From: Actinomycetota bacterium
Lineage (GTDB): Bacteria; Actinomycetota; Actinomycetes; Propionibacteriales; Propionibacteriaceae
NCBI GenBank assembly: GCA_020161015.1
Contig: JAIUOT010000053.1
Span: 44,066 to 108,065, forward strand
Direction of reading: 5' to 3'
Length of the DNA: 64,000 nt
Under the pieces are notes generated by a model. It worked only from the letters and a program-made list of their open reading frames with translations, was not told the origin of the DNA and ran no database searches. Below are positions 8,797 through 16,867 of the stretch, in pieces (within the stretch, counting starts at the first letter, position 1; each line of letters starts with the position of its first letter). Made by a program: the position numbers and the translations under genes.

Positions 8797-10176
8797 ATGG
8801 CATCCCGCCTCACCTTCCTCGGTGGCGCCGGCACGGTGACCGGCTCGAAGTTCCTGCTCGCCGACGATGGGCGCCGCGTCCTGGTGGACGCCGGGGTCTT
8901 CCAGGGCGAGAAAGAGTTGCGCGAGCGCAACTGGCAGCCCTTCCCGGTGCCTCCGCAGAGCATCGACCTGGTCCTGCTCACCCACGCCCACACCGACCAC
9001 GTCGGGTACCTGCCCGCCCTCGTGCGCGACGGGTTCGCCGGGGTGGTCCTGGCCACGGAGGCCACCTGCGAACTCGCCGAGATCGTGCTGCGCGACGCCG
9101 CCTTCCTCGCCGAGAGGGACGCCGAGTACGCCGCCAGCCACGGCTACTCCCGGCACACTCCGCCGCTGCCCCTGTTCACCGAGGCCGACGTCGAGCGGAC
9201 GCTGCGCCTGCTCCGGGTCGTCGACTACGACGAGGACGAGGACCTCGGCGAGGGCTGGACGGCGCGCTGGACCCGGGCCGGGCACATCCTCGGAGCGGCG
9301 AGCATCCGGGTGCGGACGCCGTCGACGTCGGTGCTGTTCTCCGGCGACCTGGGACGGCACGAGCACCCCGTCCTGCGGGCGCGAGAGGTCCCCGAGGGTG
9401 CGGACACCGTGGTCGTGGAGTCGACCTACGGCGACCGCGAGCACCACGACCCGGCCGGGGCCGCGCACGAGCCGCTGGCCGACCTCATCCGGCGGACGGC
9501 CCGCCGGGGCGGCTCCGTGCTCATCCCGGCCTTCGCCGTCGACCGCACGGAGGTCGTCCTGCAGACGCTCACGAACCTGATGAGGGACGGGCGGATCCCC
9601 GACCTCCCGGTCTTCGTGAACTCGCCGATGGCCCTGGCCGCGCTGGGGGTCTACCGCGATCCGCGCTTCGCCGGCGAGCTGCGTCCCGACCTGGACGTGA
9701 CCGGCTTCGTCGACCTGCCCCGGCTGCACGAGGTGCACTCCACGGAGGAGTCGATCGCGCTGAACCGGCCCACGATGCCCTGCGTGATCATCAGCTCCTC
9801 CGGCATGGCCACGGGCGGACGCGTGCTGCACCACCTCGAGCACCTGCTCCCCGACAGCCGCAACGCCGTCGTGCTGGCCGGCTACCAGGCCGCCGGCACC
9901 CGCGGCCGGGCCCTCCTCGACGGCGTCACCACGCTGAAGATGCACGGGCGACAGGTGGCGGTGCGCGCGGAAGTGCTGCAGGACGAGGAGTTCTCGGTCC
10001 ACGCCGACTGCTCCGAGCTGCTGGACTGGCTGGCCGCGCTGTCGCCGGCCCCCACGGCGGTGTTCGCCGTCCACGGCACGCCGGAATCCGCGTCCGCCCT
10101 GGCCGGGAAGGCCCACGACCGGCTCGGGCTGGCGACCCGCCCGGCGGTGCTCGGCGAGACGGTGCCGCTGCCCTGA
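8797..10176 (+). CDS. Metallo-beta-lactamase / beta-CASP RNA-processing exonuclease family protein
   Basis: A 459-residue nuclease-type hydrolase. The metallo-beta-lactamase half has GGAGTVTGSKFL and the metal site THAHTDHVGYLP. A beta-CASP domain follows (residues 240-350, with FVNSPMALAAL), then the RMMBL-type end with GYQAAGTRGRALLDG and FSVHADCSELLDWL. This architecture is that of CPSF73/YsgI-like RNA endo- or exonucleases acting in mRNA turnover. ATG at 8797 is chosen because the protein then begins directly with the conserved first strand. An upstream in-frame extension is not conserved in character. Family is certain; the RNA substrate is inferred. Confidence 0.88.
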   Translation: MASRLTFLGGAGTVTGSKFLLADDGRRVLVDAGVFQGEKELRERNWQPFPVPPQSIDLVLLTHAHTDHVGYLPALVRDGFAGVVLATEATCELAEIVLRDAAFLAERDAEYAASHGYSRHTPPLPLFTEADVERTLRLLRVVDYDEDEDLGEGWTARWTRAGHILGAASIRVRTPSTSVLFSGDLGRHEHPVLRAREVPEGADTVVVESTYGDREHHDPAGAAHEPLADLIRRTARRGGSVLIPAFAVDRTEVVLQTLTNLMRDGRIPDLPVFVNSPMALAALGVYRDPRFAGELRPDLDVTGFVDLPRLHEVHSTEESIALNRPTMPCVIISSSGMATGGRVLHHLEHLLPDSRNAVVLAGYQAAGTRGRALLDGVTTLKMHGRQVAVRAEVLQDEEFSVHADCSELLDWLAALSPAPTAVFAVHGTPESASALAGKAHDRLGLATRPAVLGETVPLP

Positions 10177-10193
10177 CGCCGTCCGGACGGCGG

Positions 10194-11054
10194 CTACCGG
10201 ATCAGCGCCACCGGGCAGTGGGCGTGGGCCATCAGCCCGCGGACCAGCCCGCTGAGGGCCAGGCCGCCGGTGTGGATGCCGACCACGAGCAGGTCGACCT
10301 CCCGGCTCAGGCCGACCAGCTCGTCGATCGGGCTGCCCTGGAGCACCTGCACCTCGATCGGCGTGTGCGGGTTGTCCTCGCGCAGCGGCGCGACGTGGCG
10401 TTCGAGGTCTGCACTGACGTTGGCGAACAGCCCGACCGGCAGCTCGACCAGCTCGGACAGCACGTGGACGACGCGCAGGCCCGCGCCGCGCGCCGACGCC
10501 TCGCGGACGCCCCACTCCAGCGCGCCGCTGTGCGGCGGCCAGCTGCTCACCGCCACCGCGACCGACCGGAAGCGCCCGGTCTCCTCCGGCGTCGACGCCG
10601 CGGAGATCACGACCACCGGGCAGGCGGCGCTGGTCACGAGCCCGACGCTGGTCGAGCCGACGAACATCCGCTCCAGGCCCGACAGCGAGCGGCGGCCCAC
10701 CACCGCCATGCCGGCCTGGGAGCTGAGCTGGGCGAGCACGTCGGTCGCCCGCCCGACGCGGACCTCCGTGGCCACCCGTTCGGCCGGGAAACCCTCCTCC
10801 TTCACCAGGCGCTGCACGGTCTCGGCGAGCACCCGCTCCCCGACCTCGCTCATCTGGGCCGGGGTCTCCAGCAGCTCCCACAGGCCCACCACGACCAGGG
10901 CGCTGTCGTCGGCGACGTAGACCAGCCAGAGGTCGGAGTCGGTGGCCCTGGCCACCCTCATCGCGTACAGGGCGGCCCGCAGGCCGTCATCGGAGCCGTC
11001 CACGCCGACCAGGATCCGCCGGCGTCCCTGCGTGGCGGATTCACTCGTACTCAT
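10194..11054 (-). CDS. Tandem universal stress protein
   Basis: A 286-residue protein made of two Usp domains. The first (residues 12-150) starts with ILVGVDGSDDGL and has the ATP-binding loop GRRSLSGLERMFVGS. The second (about 155-286) has lost most of that loop (GIHTGGLALSGLVRG) and ends in CPVALIR. In actinobacteria tandem Usp proteins bind ATP and accumulate in hypoxia or stationary phase; any role here is inferred. It is the last gene of a minus-strand run (phosphatase, HEAT protein, PEP-synthase-like, Usp) with gaps of about 50-65 bases, so cotranscription is plausible. The start MSTSES is supported by GGAGG, at a rather long spacing of 11. Confidence 0.88.
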   Translation of the reverse strand: MSTSESATQGRRRILVGVDGSDDGLRAALYAMRVARATDSDLWLVYVADDSALVVVGLWELLETPAQMSEVGERVLAETVQRLVKEEGFPAERVATEVRVGRATDVLAQLSSQAGMAVVGRRSLSGLERMFVGSTSVGLVTSAACPVVVISAASTPEETGRFRSVAVAVSSWPPHSGALEWGVREASARGAGLRVVHVLSELVELPVGLFANVSADLERHVAPLREDNPHTPIEVQVLQGSPIDELVGLSREVDLLVVGIHTGGLALSGLVRGLMAHAHCPVALIR

Positions 11055-11115
11055 ACCTCGACGATCCTCCCCGCCGACGGGGGCGTCAATGCCCCCACGG
11101 GCACCCGGTCCGGAC

Positions 11116-13800
11116 TCAGCGACGGCGGCGGCGCCGCAGCCACACCGCGGCCGCGGTCCCCAGCACGAGCCCGCCACCGGCCAGCGCCCAGGCCGTGCGG
11201 GACGGCCGCGCGACGGCGGGCGGCTCGGCCTCCGCGCCGGGCAGCCGGACCTTCCCGGCAGAGCCGTCCACGGTGACCTCGTCGCCGGTGCGGATCAGCC
11301 GGGTCGCCGCTCCGGTGCCGAGGACGGCCGGGATGCCGTACTCGCGGGCGACGATCGACCCGTGGCTGAGCACGCCCCCGACGTCGGTGACCACGCCGGC
11401 GGCCATCGCGAACAGCGGGGTGTAGGCCGGGGTCGTGATGGCCGCCACCAGCACCTCCCCGGGCTGGAAGGCCGCGAAGTCCTCCGGCCCCGAGAGCACG
11501 CGGGCCCGCGCGGTGACCACGCCGCCGCTGCCGACCGTGCCCGAGAGCACCGACCCGTCCTGGCCCTCGCGCGCCGGGTACATCCAGGCGAAGGCGTCCA
11601 TCACCTTGTTGCGGGGCAGCGACTGCGGCGGTGTGGCCAGGCGCTGCCCGCGGGCCACCTCCTTGCGGGCCGCGACCCGGTCGCGCAGGTCGTCGTCCAC
11701 CGGCCCGCCGTCGTCCAGCGCCGCGGCGGCGTCCCTGGCCTCGGCCAGCTCCAGCCAGCACACGTCCATCGGCTCGTCCAGGGCACCGGCCCCGACCAGC
11801 CGCCACCCGAGCTCGCGCAGCAGCGGGCGCGCGACCGGGGCGTACAGGCCCATCGCGGCCAGCGCGTCCTCGCGCAGCGGCGTCGTGTGCTGGGCGCGGG
11901 TGAGCAGCGTGCGGGCCTGCGCGGCGCGCCAGCCACCGAGCCGGGTGAGCAGCTTCGCCGCGGCGTCGTCCCTCGCCGCGGCCGCACGGCGCTGCCGCGC
12001 GTACGGGTCGGGCGCGTCCGGGTCGAGGTCGAATCGCAGCGCCTGCAGCAGGGGAGCGGGGTCGTCCGCCGGCACCGGGTTCACCGGGTCGAGGTTGTAC
12101 AGGGTGTGCCCGTGGGTGGCCAGGTGGGCACCGAAGCGCGCGTGCCAGTCCGCCCACACCTGTGGCGACACCCCGTCCGGCGGCTCGGCGGCCATCGCGT
12201 CCGTCGAGGGCGCGGCCAGCGCAACGGCGAGCTCGTGGTGCGACCGCACCCAGCGCGACAGGTCGTAGAGGTCCTTCTCCGCCCGCACGGGCTCGGAGTC
12301 GAAGCCGAGCAGGAAGGTCTCCGCCGGCGGTCCGGACGGTGCTCGCAGCAGGCGGTTGTAGACGCCGGTCCAGGTCAGCTCCGCCATCGCAGCGAGCGGG
12401 ATGATCGTCTGCACCGACGTGTAGTAGTAGGCCATGGCGTCCACCAGCCGTCCCACCGCGTCGAGGAGCGCGCGTGCCGGCAGCCCGGCCGGGGGCGTGG
12501 ACGCCTCCGCCGTCACCTCGCTCCGGTACTCCTCCAGGCGCCGCCGCCACCGGTCCTCCACCCACTCGCCGCCGCCGGCGAGGAGCCGGGTCAGCGCGGG
12601 CGTGGCCTTGAGCATCTTCGCCATGGCCGCCGAGGTGTACCGGTAGTACGCGTAGCCGTTGATGGTCGGGAAGCCGACCTCCCCGAAGTCCTCTCCGGGC
12701 GCGAGTTCGGCCAGGAGGCGGCGCAACCCCGACGGGACGGCGGTCGCCGCGAGTCCGGCGAACAGCGGGGTGAGCGGGTCGGGCAGCTGCTCGGTGATCG
12801 AGGCGCGGAAGTACAGCCCCGGCGCGGGTACCGGCCATTCGGTCGGCACCGGCCCGATCCGCTCGGGCAGCGCCGTGACCGGCCGCGCCTGGACGATGTG
12901 GAAGGTGCCCCCGGCCAGGACCCACTCGATGTCCTGCGGCCCCCCGAAGTGCCGCTCGATCGCCGAGCCGAGGCCCGCGAGCTGGAGGGCGTCGGCGTCG
13001 TCGAGCACCGCCGCCCCGCGCTGGCCGGACGGCGTCCCGGTCGTCCGCGTCCGGCCGCCCTCGGCCTCAGGCACGGCGTCGATACGGACGGCCTTGTCGG
13101 CGACCAGGCGGGTGAGCACGCGGCCGGTCGCGGTGTCGACCACCACGGTGTCCGGGTCGACGAGCCCGGACACCACGGCCTCGCCGAGCCCCCAGGCCGC
13201 GGTGATCACGGTCTCCTCCGTGCGCCCGTTCGCGGGGTTGGCGGTGAACATCACCCCGGCCGCGTCCGCGGGCAGCATCCGCTGCACCACGACCGCGAGC
13301 GCGATGTCCCCGTCCCCCGCCTCCGGGTGCGCGGCGCGGTAGTGGACGGCACGGTCGGTCCACAGCGAGGCCCAGCAGTCGCGGACGGCTGCGAGCAGGG
13401 CGTCCTCGCCGACGACGTTGAGGTAGGTGTCCTGCTGCCCGGCGAAGCTCGCCTCGGGCAGGTCCTCCGCGGTGGCGGACGAGCGGACGGCCACCGGCCC
13501 GCCGCCGAGGTGCACCGAATAGGCGGCCCGGATCTCCTCGGCGACGCCCGAGGGCAGGTCGTGGCCCGAGAACGGCCCGGCCACGCGTTCGCCGATGCCG
13601 GTGCCGCCGGCGGAGACGAGCGCGGCGAGCTCCTCGGCCAGCCCGGTCTCCCGCACGAAAGCGCGGTAGGCCTCGGTGGTCACGACGAACCCGTTGGGCA
13701 CCGGGAACCCCGCGCTGAGGAGGTCGCCGAGGTTGGCTCCCTTGCCGCCGGCGAGCGCACCGTCGTGTCTGGTCACCTGGTCGAGCCAGCGAATCGTCAT
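11116..13800 (-). CDS. PEP synthase / rifampicin phosphotransferase-like enzyme with a C-terminal membrane anchor
   Basis: An 894-residue enzyme. Residues 1-330 form the ATP-grasp PPDK_N domain (GGKGANLGDLLSAGFPVPNG at the start, ADLPEASFAGQQDTYLN in the middle). Residues about 340-720 are a helical central region. A PEP-utilising swivelling domain carries the phosphohistidine motif GGVLSHGSIVAREYGIPAV. There is no TIM-barrel PEP-binding domain of ordinary PEP synthase; the order ATP-grasp, helical domain, His domain matches rifampicin phosphotransferases and their relatives. Unusually, the protein ends with one hydrophobic helix and six arginines, so the C-terminus is probably membrane-anchored with the enzyme inside. 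ATG at 13800 has GGAGG six bases upstream. The substrate is unknown. Confidence 0.82.
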   Translation of the reverse strand: MTIRWLDQVTRHDGALAGGKGANLGDLLSAGFPVPNGFVVTTEAYRAFVRETGLAEELAALVSAGGTGIGERVAGPFSGHDLPSGVAEEIRAAYSVHLGGGPVAVRSSATAEDLPEASFAGQQDTYLNVVGEDALLAAVRDCWASLWTDRAVHYRAAHPEAGDGDIALAVVVQRMLPADAAGVMFTANPANGRTEETVITAAWGLGEAVVSGLVDPDTVVVDTATGRVLTRLVADKAVRIDAVPEAEGGRTRTTGTPSGQRGAAVLDDADALQLAGLGSAIERHFGGPQDIEWVLAGGTFHIVQARPVTALPERIGPVPTEWPVPAPGLYFRASITEQLPDPLTPLFAGLAATAVPSGLRRLLAELAPGEDFGEVGFPTINGYAYYRYTSAAMAKMLKATPALTRLLAGGGEWVEDRWRRRLEEYRSEVTAEASTPPAGLPARALLDAVGRLVDAMAYYYTSVQTIIPLAAMAELTWTGVYNRLLRAPSGPPAETFLLGFDSEPVRAEKDLYDLSRWVRSHHELAVALAAPSTDAMAAEPPDGVSPQVWADWHARFGAHLATHGHTLYNLDPVNPVPADDPAPLLQALRFDLDPDAPDPYARQRRAAAARDDAAAKLLTRLGGWRAAQARTLLTRAQHTTPLREDALAAMGLYAPVARPLLRELGWRLVGAGALDEPMDVCWLELAEARDAAAALDDGGPVDDDLRDRVAARKEVARGQRLATPPQSLPRNKVMDAFAWMYPAREGQDGSVLSGTVGSGGVVTARARVLSGPEDFAAFQPGEVLVAAITTPAYTPLFAMAAGVVTDVGGVLSHGSIVAREYGIPAVLGTGAATRLIRTGDEVTVDGSAGKVRLPGAEAEPPAVARPSRTAWALAGGGLVLGTAAAVWLRRRRRR

Positions 13801-13864
13801 CACAACCCTCCTACGTACCCCGGCGAGGGGTGCCGGGCACCCTCCCGCTGACCTCTCCCACCCG

Positions 13865-14569
13865 TCATGCCTTGTCGCCGAGAAGTCGCGCGAGCCGCGC
13901 CTTGGTGCGGTTGGTCCGCACGATCCACGCGAGGTCGGGGTCGTCCCCGCCGAGCGCGGTGAACACCGGCAGGCCGGCCGGCGGGTCGGCGGCCACGGCG
14001 ACGCTCCAGCAGTAGCCCAGCGCCTGCCGCAGGGTCCGGGCGTCCGCCTCGCGGCGACGGGACGGCGGCAGCGCCAGCAGGGCTGCGGTCGCCGTCGCGC
14101 AGGTGCGCAGCGCCGTGGCCGCGGCCGCGGCGGTGCGCAGCAGCCGCGGCTCGCAGATGGCGGCCACGGCCGCCCGCTGCACCAGGGGGTCGGGGTGCGC
14201 GGCCCACGCCGTCACGAGCGCGGCCACGGCATCGCCGTCCACGTCCCCGATCCGCTGGGCGGCCATGGCGACCGCCTCCCGCACCCGCCAGGACGGGTCG
14301 GCGGCCGCGGCGGTGAGCAGGGCTGTGGTGCCCGCCGGGTCGTCGGCGTACAGGCGGCCGAGCACGATCACGCCACAGCAGCGCAGGTACTCGTCCGGTT
14401 CGGCGCGCAGCCGCTCGGCATGGTCGGCGCGGAGGTGGTCGCCCGCCGCAGCGAGGAGCTCGAGGTTCCCTCGCGGCCCGGGGAGCCCCGAGTGCGCGGT
14501 GAGGTAGGCCGCCACGTCGTCGTACCCGGCCGCCAGGCGGACGGGCAGGTCGGCATCGAGCGCAGGCAC
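13865..14569 (-). CDS. HEAT-repeat protein
   Basis: A 234-residue all-helical protein with HEAT-like repeats (WRVREAVAMAAQRIGDVDGD, then DPLVQRAAVAAICEPRLL). Such proteins usually act as protein-binding scaffolds. GTG at 14569 is preferred over the longer frame beginning at 14647, because the longer form would overlap the upstream phosphatase gene and begins with non-helical, cysteine-bearing sequence. A weak AGGGTGGGG precedes the GTG. It sits between a dual-specificity phosphatase and the PEP-synthase-like gene in one probable operon. No specific function is known. Confidence 0.72.
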   Translation of the reverse strand: MPALDADLPVRLAAGYDDVAAYLTAHSGLPGPRGNLELLAAAGDHLRADHAERLRAEPDEYLRCCGVIVLGRLYADDPAGTTALLTAAAADPSWRVREAVAMAAQRIGDVDGDAVAALVTAWAAHPDPLVQRAAVAAICEPRLLRTAAAAATALRTCATATAALLALPPSRRREADARTLRQALGYCWSVAVAADPPAGLPVFTALGGDDPDLAWIVRTNRTKARLARLLGDKA

Positions 14570-14618
14570 GGCCCCACCCTGCCACGGCGCCCGTCGCCGG
14601 GGGACGGGTTGGGTGAAT

Positions 14619-15599
14619 TCAGCGCAGCGTGAGCAGCCGGGCCTCACCGGGCTGGAGCAGGCGAGGGTTGGCGCCCCCGGCGGCCAGCCAGTCGGCGGCG
14701 GCCGGCGGCAGGTCGAGCGGCACCGGGTCGAACAGGTTGGTCACCAGCACCGGCAGCAGCAGGGCGTGCGGCTCCGCCGGCTGGACGGGGCCGACCACGA
14801 GCGCCCGGCCGACCAGCCCCGCGCCGGTGAGCAGCAGCACCTCGTCGAGCTGGCTCAGCTCCTCCGGGTCGACGTCCATCGCGAGGCCGATCGCGACGTC
14901 GCCGGCCTCACCCAGCGCCGCGGCCAGCGCCGCCGGGTCGTCCGGGCCGAGCCGGACCAGCCAGCGGCTGCCGGGGCCCTCCGTCCGCCGGATCGCCCGG
15001 ATCACCTCCTGCATGTCCAGGTGGTTGGCCGTGCGCCACCGCGCCAGCGTGCGGCGGGCGTTCCGGCGCAGCCGGGCGTCCGCGCCGGTACGGGCCAGGT
15101 GCCAGTCGAGAGCGCTGCGCGCGTAGTCGATGACGGCGACCGGACGCGCGGAGCGGATCGCGTCCAGCGCCGGCCGGAGCCCCACCCCCTGCGCGAGCAG
15201 CAGCGCCAGCACCGCGGACGGCGCCCGGTTCACCCCCATGTGGCAGTGCACCAGCACCTTCGTCCCCGGCTCGGCGAGCGCGTCGGCGACCCAGTCGGCC
15301 AGTTCCGCGAACCACTCCGGGCCGATCCGCTGCCCGGCGTCGGCCACCCGGTGCTGCAGGTAGCGCACCTGGGGGGCCCAGCCCCGCACCAGGGCCTCGT
15401 CGCTCCACTCCTCGCGCAGGTCGACGATGTGGGTGATCCCGGCGGCGAGCAGCTCGTCCAGCTGGGCACGCGCACGGCGGAAGTGGGGGGAGAGGTCACC
15501 ACCCACGGCCAGCCGCGGGGTCACGAAGTCCGCATTCGCGATCTGCAGCACCGGCAGTGCCGCAACGCCCGTGACGTCGGTGCCGGTGGGGTCGCTCAC
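14619..15599 (-). CDS. Dual-specificity protein phosphatase-like protein
   Basis: A 326-residue protein. Residues 1-170 match the cysteine-phosphatase fold of dual-specificity phosphatases, with the signature HCHMGVNRAPS (nucleophile Cys near residue 119, Arg six positions later) and an upstream IVDLREEWSD loop that could supply the general acid. The remaining 150 residues are a separate domain of unknown type, with GEAGDVAIGLAMDVDPEEL. Start is GTG with a modest GGA upstream. It is the first gene of the minus-strand set that continues with the HEAT protein, the PEP-synthase-like enzyme and Usp. The target is not known. Confidence 0.82.
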   Translation of the reverse strand: MSDPTGTDVTGVAALPVLQIANADFVTPRLAVGGDLSPHFRRARAQLDELLAAGITHIVDLREEWSDEALVRGWAPQVRYLQHRVADAGQRIGPEWFAELADWVADALAEPGTKVLVHCHMGVNRAPSAVLALLLAQGVGLRPALDAIRSARPVAVIDYARSALDWHLARTGADARLRRNARRTLARWRTANHLDMQEVIRAIRRTEGPGSRWLVRLGPDDPAALAAALGEAGDVAIGLAMDVDPEELSQLDEVLLLTGAGLVGRALVVGPVQPAEPHALLLPVLVTNLFDPVPLDLPPAAADWLAAGGANPRLLQPGEARLLTLR

Positions 15600-15814
15600 G
15601 ATTCCATCATGCCCATGACTGCTCCGGATTCCGCCGCCGCACGAGGGGCGTCGCCACGCTTCTCAGGCGCTGGTCGAGACTCTGTGTACGAAGTTCGGCA
15701 TTTTTCCAGAACTCGTTTACCAATGGTGGGAGGTGCGGCATAGTAATTCCCGTACGGGAGGGTACCTGTCGCCCCCGGGCGGCGGAGAACTGAACAGAAA
15801 AAGGATGCACCGCC

Positions 15815-16594
15815 ATGCACACCTTCCGTACCGTGCGCTCCCGCGCACTCGCCGTCGTGACCCTCGGCCTGACCGTCGCGCTCACCGTTCCTGCCCTGCC
15901 GGCCTCCGCCGAGGACAGCGCGCCCGCTCCGGTTGCTGCCGCCACCATCTCGAAGCTGACGCCGGGTTCCGGCGTGACCTCCGGTGGCGCCGTGGTCACC
16001 ATCACCGGCACCGGCTTCACCGACGTGTCCGCCGTCACGCTGGGCTCCGTCCCCGTGACCCGGTTCGACGTCGTCTCCGCGGTGAAGCTGACCGTGATCA
16101 CCCCGCCGCTCGAGGCGGGCACCTACGCGCTCTCCGTGACGACCCCGGCCGGCACGACCACAGCGGGGAAGTACACCGTCCGCACCTTCACCGACGAGGT
16201 GCTGCGCCTGGTGAACGAGGCCCGCTCCACCGCCCGCACCTGCGGGTCGACGAAGTACAAGGCCGTCCGGCCGGTGCGCGCGGACGCGACCCTCGCCCGG
16301 GTCGCCACCGCCCACAGCGCCGACATGGCGCGGCGCGACTACTTCAGCCACACCTCGAAGAACGGCGACTCCCCGTTCGACCGCATGAAGGACGCCGGCT
16401 ACCGCTACAGCTCGGCGGGCGAGAACATCGCCGCCGGCTTCCGGACTCCGAGTTCCGTGGTCAACGCCTGGCTGAAGAGCCCCGGCCACTGCCGCAACAT
16501 CATGAAGCGCAGCTACACCGAGCTCGGTGTCGGCTACGCCGTCGGCGGCACCTACGGAACCTACTGGACGCAGGACTTCGGCAACCCCCGCTGA
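15815..16594 (+). CDS. Secreted IPT/TIG plus CAP (SCP-like) domain protein
   Basis: A 259-residue exported protein. The signal peptide ends near VPALPASAEDS. Residues 43-120 form an IPT/TIG immunoglobulin-like domain (TPGSGVTSGGAVVTITGTGF). Residues 125-259 form a CAP domain of the actinobacterial type, with HSADMARRDYFSHTS, ENIAAGF and the closing SPGHCRNIMKRSYTELGVGY. CAP domains of this class are secreted and are often found in cell-wall-associated proteins; enzymatic activity is not established. AAAAAGGA precedes the ATG. A weak promoter is possible upstream (TTTACC at 15716 and CATAGT at 15739, spacing 17), next to a TCCCGTACGGGA palindrome. Confidence 0.87.
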   Translation: MHTFRTVRSRALAVVTLGLTVALTVPALPASAEDSAPAPVAAATISKLTPGSGVTSGGAVVTITGTGFTDVSAVTLGSVPVTRFDVVSAVKLTVITPPLEAGTYALSVTTPAGTTTAGKYTVRTFTDEVLRLVNEARSTARTCGSTKYKAVRPVRADATLARVATAHSADMARRDYFSHTSKNGDSPFDRMKDAGYRYSSAGENIAAGFRTPSSVVNAWLKSPGHCRNIMKRSYTELGVGYAVGGTYGTYWTQDFGNPR

Positions 16595-16605
16595 AGCCCC
16601 CATTA

Positions 16606-16645
16606 GGCCGGTCGCAAGGAACGATTTCCGCCGTTCCGACCGGCC
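16606..16645 (+). terminator. Terminator-like hairpin after the CAP gene
   Basis: GGCCGGTC (16606-16613) pairs with GACCGGCC (16638-16645), with an inner GGAACG / CGTTCC pairing. It lies 12 bases after the CAP gene stop. No T-tract follows. Confidence 0.55.
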
Positions 16646-16705
16646 ACCCGGCCCAGCCGCCCATCCCCCCGCGGTGCCCCGGCACCCACGGCTGGACCGG
16701 AACCG

Positions 16706-16750
16706 CGCCGGCTGCGCGGGCACGTCAGGGAGGTGCCCGCACAGCCGGCG
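16706..16750. terminator. Strong hairpin upstream of the alpha-glucosidase gene
   Basis: An 18-bp stem with two adjacent mismatches (CGCCGGCTG..CGGGCAC against GTGCCCG..CAGCCGGCG) around a 9-base loop. It may be a second terminator or a regulatory hairpin; it lies 118 bases before the next start codon. Confidence 0.5.
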
Positions 16751-16867
16751 TTACGTCGTCCCCGGGTCGCGCCGCGACACGTGTCGCGGAGTGGTCAGGA
16801 TTCGCCGCCACACCCCCGGCCGGGCCATGCTTGTCGAGGACCCGTCCGGACCGGTAGAGAGGCGTCC

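Noticed and set aside
13026..13363. Short minus-strand frame inside the PEP-synthase-like gene
   Set aside because: Out-of-frame shadow of the ATP-grasp domain, composed mainly of Arg, Gly and Ala.
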